The position numbers were made by a program, and so were the translations under genes. The notes beneath the pieces are model-generated. The model worked only from the letters and a program-made list of their open reading frames with translations, searched no databases and had not been told where the DNA came from. From Fremontodendron californicum (taxonomy: Eukaryota > Streptophyta > Magnoliopsida > Malvales > Malvaceae): DNA of 64,000 bases. The stretch spans positions 2,552,001 through 2,616,000 of the forward strand of contig JAULJL010000041.1 of NCBI GenBank assembly GCA_030761205.1, in the 5' to 3' direction. This document shows, one piece after another, positions 33,319 through 45,969 of this stretch (position 1 is the stretch's first letter; every line of letters starts with the position of its first letter).

Positions 33319-35435
33319 GGAGTGGATTGCACTTTGTCTTTGTGACATTATCTAACATTTTGTTTGTTGTGTCTCAGTTATAATAAATGGTTAGCAACCT
33401 CTGCAGGTAATATCTCCTAAATCCTACCTTTAAAATTTGATATTGGGGACAATGTCATATTTTAGTATGGGATAAGGGACATATTTTGCTAATTTAAAAA
33501 ATATATATATAAAATTGTTGTGTTTTAAGCCATTTAGAAGTATTCATTCTGAACAAGGTCTGAGTAAGGGAGACTTGAGACATAGCTTGTCAGTTTGATT
33601 TCTTCTTTTCAAAAAAAAAAAGTTTGTTATGTTTTAAGCAATTTAGAAGTATTCATTCTGAACAAGGTCTGAGTAAGGGAGACTTGAGACATACCTTGTC
33701 AGTTTGATTTTAATCTTTTTACGTTTACTTGTTAATTTTTGTTTAGTATTTTAGGATTATTTAGGTTGCATGAGTTTGTTTTGTTTTGAGTCTAGTTATT
33801 CCTATTCTTATGTTATTAGTTCTTTTCTCTTACACATGATTCTTTCATTTGGGTTAATAGACTTACATTGAGGACAATGTAAGAATTAAGTGTGGGGGGA
33901 ATGATTTAGGATTTCTTTTATTTTTGTCTACTATTTTTTTTTATGAGTCTTTATTATTATTATTATTTTTTAGTGTGTTTTAGTTCCTTTTTAATATAAT
34001 GATGAGATATGAATTGCATAAGTCTAAAACATATTTATTAGTGAGAAGATTTTCATGAGAATTGAGCTTGATGTCAACCTTTTTATGAGCCAATGTTAAT
34101 ATGATATGTTGATTGAGAAAGAAGCATGTTTAGACTTAATCTGACTTGTATAATCATTCTTGTGAGTTTTTGAGCCTAAAATGATTGATGCATTATACAA
34201 ATCAATCTAATTTCTTTCTTGAGTGCTCTTATGATTACATGATTCTCTAGAACTTGCTTTAAACCGTTTGAGACTATATTGATGCATGTGACAACATGAA
34301 TATGATAGAGGCATTAGGATTTTTAGCCAGGGCCAAACAACCATCCCTTATTGATGTTCCAAGAGAACACACCCTTAGTGAACCAATTTGAGCCTACATT
34401 GAATAAGCTATCTCTTTGGTAACCATAACTTGTCCCTAACCTAAATATACTTATATCTTTACCTTTGTTCCAAAGATGAATTAGCATGATTTGAGACAAG
34501 TTGCAAAGACAAGGGATATTTTTTGGTTAGAAACAAGAAATAAGTGTGGGGGGAAAAGAAAAGAAAAGTCAAGAGAAAAAGAAATGGAATACTGGCAAAT
34601 ACATTCCTATATAAAAAAAAATGAATCATCTCTTGAATTTGTGGAAAAAGAAAAAGATGTTACAAAGTTGTTTAGAATGAAGAAAAAGCCCAACATGAAT
34701 ATCCGGCCTAGGTGACTATGTACTTGTAAAGAGTTTTGAGAAGTTTCTTTGTATAATCTTTTTATGTCTCTAAACTTTATGAACTCTTTGGAACCTTTGT
34801 GATATCTTTATCCTTTTGTTCTTCAACCACATTACAAACCCCTTGGCCCCATTACAACCTTGATTAAAGACCTCTTGATTTATGAAGTTGCATGATCTTT
34901 TAGTGGAGAATAGGTGGACAAGCAAGCATATGGTAGAAGTGTTTTCATGAGATTGATTGAGTGTAAACACTTTACCACTACTTTAAAGAGTGAAAATCAA
35001 GAGAGTATCCCATGTGAGAAGTTGAGATTAAATTTGAACATGCACTATTTTGATTGAGATATGTTATGCTAATATTGGCTTAACTCAAACAATTTACATT
35101 CAAGCATGATTTTTTGTGAAATTTTTTAAGCTATTGATTAGTTTATAAGACTTGTTCAAATATTGTCTCTAATTTGTATTGAAAGGATTAGGAGTAAATA
35201 TTTTTAGTATATGTAGTTTATTTATATGAAGTTTATTTATATTTTAATTTTTCAATGTTTGTGGGTATCGTTCTAGTAAACCCTCACGAGACTAAACTCG
35301 TCCACTAGGGACACCTAGGGGTTTAAAGGCTTGTGTCACATGCTAAGTGCCACCGTGACTTCCTACGAAAGTGGATTAGATTAGATTTTCTTATTTTATT
35401 TTTATTGAGTCGTTGCTAGGGACTAGCAACAATCT
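33319..35435 (+). other. 3' non-coding region of copy A
   Basis: Contains a tandem duplication around GTATTCATTCTGAACAAGGT (about 33520-33715, period near 108 bp), the second PPT-like segment (33727-33925) and a further GTGTGGGGGGAAAAG at 34545-34559. The remaining text is shared by copies B and C and resembles the long 3' untranslated part of Athila elements. Short frames here are not conserved as proteins. Confidence 0.6.
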
Positions 35436-35448
35436 AAGTGTGGGGGTG
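35436..35448 (+). promoter_or_regulatory. Polypurine tract of copy A
   Basis: AAGTGTGGGGGTG directly abuts the 3' LTR start at 35449, where plus-strand DNA synthesis is primed. The equivalent in copies B and C is CACCCCCACACTT at 53321 and 60568. Confidence 0.8.
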
Positions 35449-37507
35449 TGATAACTCGTATAATTATATAGTTTTTAGTTATGTTTTATTATTGTTTTGT
35501 GTCAAATACGAGTTATTATTGTTTAGTCTAATTGTGTTTATGATTTTTTATATTTTTATGTAATTTGGTGTTTTTCACAAGTTTCTTTGAGTGATTTCAG
35601 ATTACTAGAATTAAGGGCAAATCCAGTTCAGTTCCAGTTCCGACACATTTTGCCATATCAGCTATATCTGGAGTTTCACTGAAGCAATAAGGCTGAAATT
35701 TGTAGCCGTGCAAAGCTAAGAGGCATATCTATCTTTTTCATGTTTTATACTTCTTGAAACGGAGTCGTTTTCCCTAGCGAAATCGACCATCAAGTTGGCT
35801 GATGTGCAATGACGTCTGTGCTGACCTGTTTTCGTATTTTGCCCATATCTGCTTATCCACATCAGCAAATGAGCTGATTCCAATGGCTATGGATCCGTAA
35901 CTGATACGGGAACCTTTGTCTAGAAGACCATATGATCAGATCAGGCCTCTAATATTGACGAAATCGACCATCAAGTTGGCTGATGTGCAATGACGTCTGT
36001 GCTGACATGTTTTCGTATTTTGCCCATATCTGCTTGTCCACATCAGCAAATGAGCTGATTCCAACGGCTATGGATCCGTAACTGATAGGGGAACCTTTTT
36101 CTAGAAGACCATGTGATCAGATCAGGCCTCCAACATTGACGAAATCGACCATCAAGTTGGCTGATCAAAATTGTCATACAATATGACGAAAATTGTTAGA
36201 AAAATTCACCCACCTATTATACCTACCTTTGAAATTTGTAAAGCTTGTCTCTTGTCATTTAGCCTTCCAAAATGTGTATAAATAGAGGGCCTTGGATGAT
36301 TGTAGAGGATATATTGTACATAGGTAGGATATTAGCCATTTTAACAAAATTCTCTAAGTTTTCTTCTTCTTTCTTTTCTCTAGTTTTCTTTTTCTTTAGA
36401 AAGAGCAAGAGGTTGGATAATTAATATTCTTCTTCTTCTTCTTTCTTTCTTTTATTTTCTTCTTAGATTCTATTTAATTTTATGTTTATAATGCCTATGC
36501 TAGGCTAAACTTCTATTTGGTTAAGGGTGATTTCAAAGCCCTAGACATGTTTTGTGATTGATTTTCAGATTCTATCTATCATTAATTTTCTATCAAAGTT
36601 GCTTATGTTCTTCTACAAGAATTGTTCATGATGTTGTCTTGATTTGTTTAGGTGTACAACTAGATAGATCTTGATAATTATCTATTGCTAGTTTAGGAGT
36701 CTTGATCCGTGTAATTGTCTTGATTTCCTATTCATAAGTGGCAATTTGTGATTAATGATTATGGTCAAGTTTTCAATAATTGCAAAGTGGAACATAACCT
36801 AAGTTGAACAATCCGAGCTTATGTGTTTGTTGCTTAGATCAACCTATCTTTCTCATCATAAAGCTGCCATTAAATTGAATCTAGAGAGCTTATTCTAGGT
36901 TGTTTGATGGTTAGAGATTAAATAGAGAGCTTGTTCTATTTAACGACAAACTAAGGAAAGATTGGGATAACAGAGCTTGTTGTTATCTACGGTTGTTAAC
37001 TTTGATAGTTGGTTGATATTGATAGATCTGAAATTGATTCTTAATGATGTCTAGTGGTGGAGAATGAAACCTTAACCATATTTTTCATTTTTGATTCTTC
37101 TTACTTGTTTTCTTACTTTTCTAGTTTGCTTATTTTTAAAAGTATATTTATTTTTATTGGCTGGTTATACCGCCTAATTTGTATATTAATTTTGTTTTAT
37201 TTTTATTGGCTGGTTATACCGCCTAATTTAGTATATATATTTTTATTGGCTGGTTATACCGCCTAATTTAGTATATATATTTTTATTGGCTGGTTATACC
37301 GCCTTGCATCTTATTCTTGTTATTTACTTTAGTTTAAATCTAGCTTCAAAAACCCCTTTTCTTTTATTGTTCTTGAATTTAAGTTTTAAACTATCAACTT
37401 ATAAACTAAAACCCAATCCCTGAGGACTCGACCCTTGCTAACTACTATACTTACAATTGATCTTTTTAGTGCAAGGTTAAATAAGATACACTCTTTTGGG
37501 TGCATCA
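35449..37507 (+). mobile_element. 3' LTR of copy A
   Basis: 2,059 bp, the same length as the 5' LTR. By eye I see three differences: ACGGAAACC against ACGGGAACC, GACGTTTGTG against GACGTCTGTG, and TTCTTATTA against TTCTTGTTA. It is followed by the TAGCC target duplication. Confidence 0.93.
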
Positions 37508-37980
37508 TAGCCTTTCCCTTTTGAAACTCAAAAATTCAATGTAAACTTTCAATCTAGACTTGTCAATTTCAAAGGAAAAAAAAAAAATGAATGATAAATT
37601 ATTAAGACAATAAGTATGTAGTCAACAGCTCATGTGGATTTATTTTTCTACTGAATGGTGACAAACAACAAAAATAAATGACCCAACAAAAATGGGCTAA
37701 AGAGTAAAAAGGGAAGACGAAATAAGGAAAACGCAAAACTCAAGCTTAGTATCAAACTCAAATGAGTAAAACGACGTTGTATAGAAATATTTTATTCGGA
37801 TTTTCGAGTTATTCGAGTTGTATAAATCAAATCCTAGCTAAACTATATAACTCAAATTACTTAGTCGAGTTGATCCGAAAATCCGAATAACTCTAATAAA
37901 CCGAACTATTTAATTCGAAATTTGAAATTTTTTTCGATTTTTTCGAGTCGAGTCGGATTTTGCTCACCCCTAATCCAATG

Positions 37981-39214
37981 TACTCTTTGAATAAAAGTTA
38001 CTCCTTCCATCTCATTTTTTTTCTTCATATTTTTCTCTTTTTTAAATGTTCTAAAACTATATATATATATATATATATATTTATCTTTTTTAACACTTAA
38101 AATTATTTTACATATTTCAAAATTATTTTACATATATTTTCTTTTACTTTTTAATATTAAAATCTATAAAACATAAATTTTATAAAGAAAATAAAAATTT
38201 ATATATTAAATACACCAAAAAAAAAATCTAACAATTTGAGATGAAGTGAATATATTTTAATAAAAAAATTAAAGTTTTCAACAAAATCAAAGTATTAGTC
38301 TATATTATTCGAATTTTTATATTTTTAAAATATAATGTTTGATATTTATATCTAACATATATTCAAATATAAATATAATTTTTTAAACATATAATTTTTT
38401 TTTTTAAAAATTTAATATACTCCTATTAAATATATACTCGATAACTCATCTTTGAATCGGGTACAGTAAGCTTTAATAATTTAATTGCTACTAAAATATT
38501 TGTAAAAAAGAAATTTTGCTACAATATCCGGGTACATGAGCATAGCCATTAAAAAGAAAACAAAAAATAAAATTACTAGGAATTAGTTTTTTTCCCCAAT
38601 CTATAGGGTTAGGCCAAAAATAAAAAATTAAAGAAAGAACTTTGGTTCCAACAACGACAGATTTATCATTGATAAAAAAAAAAAAAAGCTTCTTCACTGA
38701 GACACAAACTTGGAAGAACAGAGCAAAGCAGAGTAAAGGCCACTCAACCTTTCTCTCTTTTCTTCCAAAATGCCATTTTCAGACCCTTTCTATCACTGTA
38801 AGTTTCTTGCCTCAAATAATATTTTAATTTTGTAAGAAAACCCAATTTTGATTTCCCCTTGTCTCTCAATTTCATAACTCTTTGGGTTTTTTTTTTCTTG
38901 TTTCTTTAACATTTTTCTGTGCACTCTTTTTATTTTCAGCTCATTTCTTAGTTATTTTTCGTTCTGCTCATTTCGCATTGACTTCACCAATGCTTCCCTT
39001 CATTTCTTTTGTAGAATTCAATTACTGATTATTTTTTCTTTGAAATATGAAATTCAATAGTTTTTAACCATTAGTAGACAAGGCATTGCTTTGAGTGAGG
39101 TTGTGATTGATCAACATGTAATTAAACAGATAGATTGATCCAATGGAGGGCGGTTTAACCCGGGTTTAATATAAGCAAAAACATGCTGAATTGGTTGTTG
39201 TATGCACGGAAAAC
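37981..39214. other. Spacer and 5' region of the FRS3-like gene
   Basis: AT-rich spacer with a (TA)n run near 38058. The FRS3-like 5' UTR probably begins after the AT-rich part, around 38640-38780; a donor-like CTGTAAGTTTCTTG near 38795 hints at a 5' UTR intron. No other gene. Confidence 0.35.
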
Positions 39215-42200
39215 ATGGATGTGGGAGGGGGAAAAGGGGATAATGTCCAGGGAGTGAATGTTGAGTCTAATAAGGGTGGTGATAATAATTGGAATTTAAT
39301 TGAAAATTCAACGGAGATAGAGGTAGTTGTTAATCAGGATGATGATGGAGGTGCAGGAGGTAAGCCGTCTGTGGGGATGGAATTTGAGTCGGAGGATGCA
39401 GGCAAGACATTTTACAATGGATATGCTAGACGGTTGGGGTTTAGCACTCATGTTGGTCAGTTTACACGTGCGAAGCCTGATGGGCCAATTGTAACATGGG
39501 ATTTTACGTGTTCAAGGGAGGTTTTTAAGAGGAAAAATGTTGAAAGTTGTAATGCCATGTTTAGGATAGAGAGAAAGGATGGAGAGAGGTGGGTCGCGAC
39601 AAAGTTTGTGGAGGATCATAATCATTCTATGGTTACTCTTAGTAAGGTTCATTACCTTAGACCACGTAGGCATTTTGCTGGAGCCACTAAGAATGTTCCT
39701 GAAACATTGGATGCCACTACTGATGTTTATGTTTCAGTGGATGGAAACCATGCTTCTTATGAAGCAACTAGGGTCAGGAATGCCTCCTCTGTTGAGCCTT
39801 ATCGCCTTGTAAGGAATATGGGGCCTGTAGGCTATGTCATACCTTCTAGCCAAAGGAGAACACTGGGGAGAGATGCTCAAAATCTCCTGAATTATTTCAA
39901 GAAGATGCAGGCTGAAAACCCTGGCTTTTATTATGCAATACAGCTTGATGATGATAACCGGATGACTAATGTTTTCTGGGCTGATGCAAGATCTAGGACA
40001 GCTTACAATTACTTTGGAGATGCAGTTACTTTTGACACAATGTATCGACCAAATCAGTATCAGATACCATTTGCTCCTTTCACAGGCATTAATCATCATG
40101 GCCAGATGGTGTTGTTTGGTTGTGCATTACTTCTAGATGAGTCTGAGTCTTCCTTTACTTGGCTATTCAGGACATGGTTATCTGCAATGAATGATCGACC
40201 TCCTGTTTCTATCACCACGGACCAAGATAGAGCAATACAAGCGGCAGTTTCACAAGTCTTTCCTGAAACTCGCCACTGCATTTGCAAGTGGCACATCTTG
40301 AGGGAAGGACAAGAAAGGTTGGCACATATCTACCTTGCTCATCCTTCCTTTTATGGTGAGCTCTATAGCTGCATAAATTTTTCTGAGACGATTGAGGATT
40401 TTGAGTCTTCGTGGAGCGATCTCCTTGATAAGTATGGTCTCCATAAAAATGAGTGGCTTCAGGCAGTATATAATGCTCGCAAACAGTGGGCTCCAGTTTA
40501 TTTTCGTGGTACTTTCTTTGCTACTCTTTCTTCAAACCAAGGGGTTAGCTCCTTTTTTGATGGGTATGTAAATCAACAGACAACTATACCCTTTTATTTT
40601 AAGCAGTACGATCGAGCTTTAGAACATTCTCTAGAGAAGGAAATAGAAGCAGATTATGATACAATCTGCACCACACCAGTGTTGAAGACACCATCACCTA
40701 TGGAACAGCAAGCAGCAAACCTCTACACAAAGAAAGTTTTCTCAAAGTTTCAGGAGGAACTAGTTGAAACTTTTGTGTATACTGCAAACAAGATTGAGGG
40801 TGATGGCATAGTCAGTAAACACAGGGTTGCAAAATATGAACATGATCATAAGGCATACTTTGTCACGCTGAATGTTTCTGAGATGAAAGCAAGTTGTACC
40901 TGTCAGATGTTTGAATATTCTGGTATTCTATGTAGACATATATTGACAGTCTTCACTGTGACAAATGTTCTTACCCTCCCATCCCATTACATATTAAAGC
41001 GGTGGACCAGAAGTGCCAAATCTTGGGTTGGATTGGATGAGCAACATGTCGATCCTCAAGGTATTGAGACTCTAACCACCCGTTTCAATTACCTATGTCA
41101 GGAAGCATTCAAATTGGCAGAAGAAGGAGCAGTCGCCCCAGAGACATATAATGCAGCAATCTGTGCTCTTAGAGATGATGGGAAAAAGATTGTCTTTGTA
41201 AAGAAGAATGTAGCTAAAGTCACACCACCTAGCTCTCATACTAGTGGGAATAGTTATGAAGATGGTAGGAAAAAAACCACTTCTCCTGTCTCCAAAATGG
41301 TCCCGTCTTTGTGGCCATGGCAAGATGCAGTACCACCTAGCTTTAATCTTAATGATGTTGGGGCTCCACTTACTGACTTGAATCAAGTTAGCATGGTCCC
41401 TGTATCTATTCATCGTGATACTGGTCACCCTGATAGCACAGTATGTGTGGAAGAAGTTTATATCTATTTTATTCATAAACACTATATATGTATGTCATTT
41501 ACATAGACACGCATATGTGTCTTGGATTATTGTTGTATGCAGCATTAGCTGACTTTTTGTTAGTGAAAATATGTGAGAGTTCTATTTCCGTTGGATGCAG
41601 GTGGTTCTCACTTGTTTTAAGTCCATGACTTGGGTTATCGAAAATAAAAATGCAATAGACACTGGAAAAGTAGCTGTCATAAACTTGAAGGTATATTGGC
41701 ATATACTCTCATTTGCATAATGATTTTATCAGTTTAACTGTATTGTTTGCATTATTCTTTTTTTTTTTGTTTCTTTGGGGATTCACTTTGTAAATTCAAG
41801 ATACAGTTATCTATCAACTATTAGATATTTTTCCAACTGGTATTAAGTAACAACTAACGGCTTATTTGATTAGTCTAATGCACAAAAATCCTTCTTTACT
41901 GTTCATGGTGCTTCCAATGACTATTTACTTTGGTGAATTTGCAGTCATGTTTCAAATTGTCAAAGGATGCATCATTGTAGCATGAGTTGAGTTGATTGTT
42001 TTTCATTGTTATAATTTTCTTTCACCTCTCTCGCAGCTGCATGACTATGGCAAGAATCCTTCAGGAGAGACAGAAGTGCAGTTTAGGCTCACAAGGGTTA
42101 CTATGGAGCCTATGTTGCAATCGATGGCTTACATCAGTCAACAGCTCTCAACACCAGTCAATAGAGTTGCTTTCATAAATTTGAAGGTTTGAAAATTTGA

Positions 42201-44586
42201 ACTTATGTCCCTTCATATTCTAGCATGTTTTCTTTTCAAATTTATTATCGTTTAAAAAAGAAATGTAAAGGAGTTGGTTGTATGATGATTTGTTATTTAT
42301 ATGAATTACCTTAGTGTTTTAGCATAATGATATTAGATGCTATATTGTACGTCTCAATCTGTTCAGCTATGCTAACCTGTTTTTTAAGAACGTATCATAT
42401 TTAATGACTTTAACCATACTATTTGGTATTCCATTAGGTTACAAAGAGCATAATGTGCTGAAATTCTAAATAGGAAAATGTGTTTATTGTAGATCTAGTT
42501 GACTAAATGAGCAGAATTTCAAAAGCCCCCTTTTCTGCATTGTTATTACCAAACTGCCCTTTGATATTTTAATCTCTAAATCTAACTTTCATTGTATACA
42601 ATCCTTAAAAGTTGCTTCTCTTATTTTAACAAAAGATTATTGCAATTTGAGGTTAAAATATAACTTAAAAGTTGCTTCTCTAAATCTAACTTTCATTGTA
42701 TACAGTCCTTAAAAGTTCCTTAGTCTGGGAGAAAATGCAAAGTGATGATTGGGTTTTGGTTCTTGACAAGAACCAAATTCCCAACTTCTTGGGCATTACA
42801 GTGGAAATAGAATTGAGAAGCAATAAGCACGTAATTGTCCTTATTTTGAAATGAGCTAAAGTTGACTAAAAACTTGAACTAGTTTTGTATTTTCTCCCAG
42901 ACTAAGGATGTTTCCTGTTTCCTTCTGTGCATCCAAGTTTTTTGGGTTTATATATTATTTTGTAGTTCCTTTACCTGTAGAACATAGAGGTAAGCGGTCC
43001 GCATCTTGTGTGCATAAAATGGCATATTCTATTTTAGGACTGAACTTAAATTTTCATCTATCTTTGCATAAGACCAAATGCCATTGACTCCCCTTCCTCC
43101 ATTCTGTCTATTGGGGCTAGAAATAATAATAGAGGCAGTGCCATGCTTACAAGCCTTTTACTTTCCTCTTTCTTGTTGTCGGCAATATAACAGTTGCCAG
43201 TTGCTTGGACTGAGGATATGAGATTTACATATGAATAATCCATGCCTGTACCCCTTATATAGATGTATTTGTGTTGCACTTCAATTGATTGGCTTGATAA
43301 ATGTTGTCAACTTTGGAAGACAAAGGGTAAGTTTTTGGGTTCTTCATGAACAAAGAAGTTATTTTGGTCCAAGGGAAGATGTTCGATAGTAATTTATGAA
43401 TTTAGTTAGGTCTTTGTGTCAAAGGGTATTTTGGTCATTTTTGTTTTTCTGGAATGGGTCAGAGTTCTTGTATATTGAGTCTTAATGGTCTAGTAAGTCA
43501 TTAGTTTTCATATGACTACAGATCTCTTTGTCTCTATATGTATCTTGTCCCTTGTTGATTGCTGAATTTTCTTTAAGCAACTCGCTATAAAAAGCTTTTG
43601 ATTAATTGATCAAGTCTACCGGTTTTAACACGGGGATCAATTCACTGGAAACTTGGGTCTCTCTTAAGAAGACAATCAATCAACAATTAAACTTTACTGA
43701 AATGTATTATTATTCATCTTGGTTCACTTCCTCTACAAAATGGCTACTAATCTTAACCCACTATTTTCTCAGAATTGGAAAACAACTACGGCTATGAATT
43801 GTCTGGAATGCCCTCCTTTTTGAAGCACAATGTGCATCATTTTGTTTGACTTTATTGTAATCTAGATAAATGTTGACTTGGCTATTAAAGTTAGATTTAT
43901 TGACATGGAAAAAAGGAAAAGAAAGAAAATAAGATGAAGTGGTTGCTAGATCTCTCGATGAATGGGGCTGTTAAAAGAGAAAGATATGGGGAGATATGTT
44001 GAATGGTTTTAGAAGTAACATATACTTCTGCTCTATATGAAACTTGGCCATAATGGTTTATTTCCTGTTTTAATTTTTACCTGTGATTTACCATTTCTTA
44101 TTATCTGTACAAAATTAAAAATATGAATTTTTTATTATATGTTTTTTATAAGTTTCCATTGTCTACATGTGTTGACATTTTGGATATGCCATGTCTAGCA
44201 CCCTATGTCCGAGTTGGCAACAGTACACTTTTATGATTTTGTCCTTGTCCACAGAAAGTAGGTTCTAATGATAAACATCATGCGATTAGCATTACATTAA
44301 ACTGGGTGGCACTGATATGATAGATTTAGGAGTATCATCTCTTGTTCACTACTGCTTAGAATTGAAGAGTAAGATTTGTGCTTCTTCTTGTTGCTTTAAG
44401 TTTTTATGCTTGTTTTAAAGTAAGTCTAAATCGTTTTTTTTTTTTACTTATTGCTTGTTTGTTTGCATTTCTCAGCTCCAAGATACCAAGGCAACTTCTG
44501 GGGAAACAGAAGTAAAATTTCAAGTGTCAAGAGATACTTTGGGTTCTATGTTGAGATCGATGGCCTATATCCATGAGCAACTTTGA
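39215..44586 (+). CDS. FRS3: FAR1-related sequence protein, FRS3-like; four coding exons
   Basis: Exons 39215-41440, 41601-41690, 42037-42186 and 44476-44586 join in phase 0 to 858 codons, close to Arabidopsis FRS3 (about 850). Each junction has GT at the donor and AG at the acceptor. I start at the ATG 39215; upstream only a TTG continues the frame. Domains: an acidic N-terminus; a FAR1 DNA-binding, WRKY-GCM1-type region (about 52-140, ending EDHNHS); a MULE transposase-derived domain (about 265-360, with FDTMYR and TTDQDRA); and a SWIM zinc finger CTCQMFEYSGILCRH (near 560). The C-terminal exons encode two related copies of SGETEV(Q/K)F with a following MAYI(S/H)xQL. FAR1/FRS proteins are domesticated Mutator-like transposases acting as nuclear transcription factors, several in light signalling. 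The gene looks intact. Confidence 0.9.
42718..42907. mobile_element. MITE-like inverted repeat in FRS3 intron 3
   Basis: 24-bp ends (42718-42741 and 42884-42907) starting CCTTAGTCTGGGAG are inverted copies with one mismatch. No clear target duplication. Immediately upstream, TCTAACTTTCATTGTATACA is directly repeated (near 42581 and 42684). Confidence 0.55.
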
Positions 44587-45969
44587 CAATTGTAAGCTTT
44601 TATTTCCACGGTTCAATTTTATTGTTAATGGAACCATAATTCAACAAATTACCAGAATGTAAGTAGACAACTTCCTACTCAGAAGCAGGCAAACAGATGA
44701 ATTTCTTAATGGTGAATCAATGTTGAAAGATTTCTTTGTTTGGAATGGATGAAGTTCACAAGGTTGTGATGGCCTTGGAATCAGAAACATTATTATTTTC
44801 ATATTTATAATTTCAATACTAGCAATTTAGGACTTGAATTTATATGAAGCTTTCAATTTTTGTGCACAGGTTATTTATCTAAACCAAACATAAGACCAAT
44901 GGACCATGACTAAGGCACAGTTTATGGTCAGTTATTGAATTTAAGGATTGTCGCTATCATAGGAATTAGGTTAGATTATTTGTATCACTAAGGCTTTTTA
45001 TATGATCCCAAAAGAAGGTTAGAATTGAGGGGAAAGATTGTTGGAAATTCCTGGGCAGCAGAATTGGAGAAAGCACGTTCAAGGGCCTCTTATGCTGTGA
45101 ACAATGACCTGAGAGTACTGTTGAGAGAGAGAGGGAAATGTGTAGATCGATACGTATTTGTTAAAGGTGCAAGAGTTCTCTCAAACCTAATAGAGTACGA
45201 CTAAGATTCCTAATGGGAAACTGACTAGTATCTGAACTCCTTGGGATTCTTGGAGCAATCTAAACCCAGCAACGTAGATACATGACAATTCTGCCTTATA
45301 CATTAAAATTGCTGGAATAAATAAGATAAAATGCAAAATTGCTGATACTGAAATTCTGAACATGAATAACGAAGTTTCTTCTTCCGTGTCTGTATCAGAT
45401 AACTTGCTTGTGTATTCTTCGCACCCAATTTGATTCCAATGAAAGATGGTGAAAAATCATCCCTCTTTTTGGTGAGGGAAAAGCACATGAGAGCAAAGTG
45501 TTTTTTTCGAACCTTGGGATAGTATGCTAATGGTGCAATTTATTCAATATAGTAGTAAATGAAACAAGTTTATTCCAATATGTCTTCTGGTGTTTGCTTT
45601 TGTTTTAACATGATTGTCCATCTATTCTGACCTTTTCTGCTGTTGTTTGTTATGAATCATCATCTGTTGGCATAGTTTGGAAGTACCATGGAACTAGTTA
45701 CTTTGTTGTTGAACTGAACAATTAATTAGCTGGCATGATGCATACCTGAAATTTGCCTACCACTGGAGTTGACCCTGATAACATAATAGTAAAGTCAATT
45801 ATATAGCTGAGGCTGCTTGGGGCTGAGACAAGCTGGTATAGCTAATCAAGAAAACTTAAAAAGAGTAACTGGATTGTGAATAGGTAGCCAAGATAGATAG
45901 TCCTGGTTGCAAGGGCTTAGACTTTATTTTTTGTTAACATTGTAAAAATTAGAATTAATTACTAGCCGA
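44587..45969. other. 3' flank of the FRS3-like gene
   Basis: Probably includes the 3' UTR. No further coding exon is convincing, although Arabidopsis FRS3 continues slightly beyond the equivalent stop, so an alternative last exon cannot be excluded. Confidence 0.35.

Larger units (their letters stand above)
28103..37507 (+). mobile_element. Complete Athila-like non-autonomous LTR retrotransposon carrying a LOG gene (copy A)
   Basis: 9,405 bp: two 2,059-bp LTRs (TGATAACTCG...GGGTGCATCA), target duplication TAGCC at 28098-28102 and 37508-37512, tRNA-Asp primer site at 30168-30185, and polypurine tract next to the 3' LTR. The 5.3-kb interior has a Gag-linker ORF, a virus-like basic Cys protein ORF and a LOG-like ORF in that order, all in sense orientation. 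No protease, RT, RNase H or integrase motif is present, so movement must have used proteins from an autonomous Athila relative. I found only three substitutions between the two LTRs by eye, so the insertion is recent. Confidence 0.9.
27642..37972. mobile_element. Non-autonomous hAT-like transposon, split by retrotransposon A
   Basis: The left end TAGGGGTGAGC (27642) and right end GCTCACCCCTA (to 37972) are inverted copies flanked by the 8-bp duplication ATCCAATG (27634-27641 and 37973-37980). Both ends carry GAGTCGAGTCG-type subterminal repeats. An 8-bp duplication and this terminus are typical of hAT elements. Removing the inserted retrotransposon (28103-37507) and one copy of its 5-bp duplication leaves 27642-28102 plus 37513-37972, about 0.92 kb, with no transposase frame, so it needed an enzyme from elsewhere. 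Confidence 0.85.

Noticed and set aside
34491..34715. Short Lys/Glu-rich frame in the 3' region of copy A
   Set aside because: Not conserved as a protein in copies B or C and spans a PPT-like tract.
39191..39214. Upstream extension of the FRS3-like frame
   Set aside because: It begins with TTG; the ATG at 39215 is the first in frame and gives the expected acidic N-terminus.
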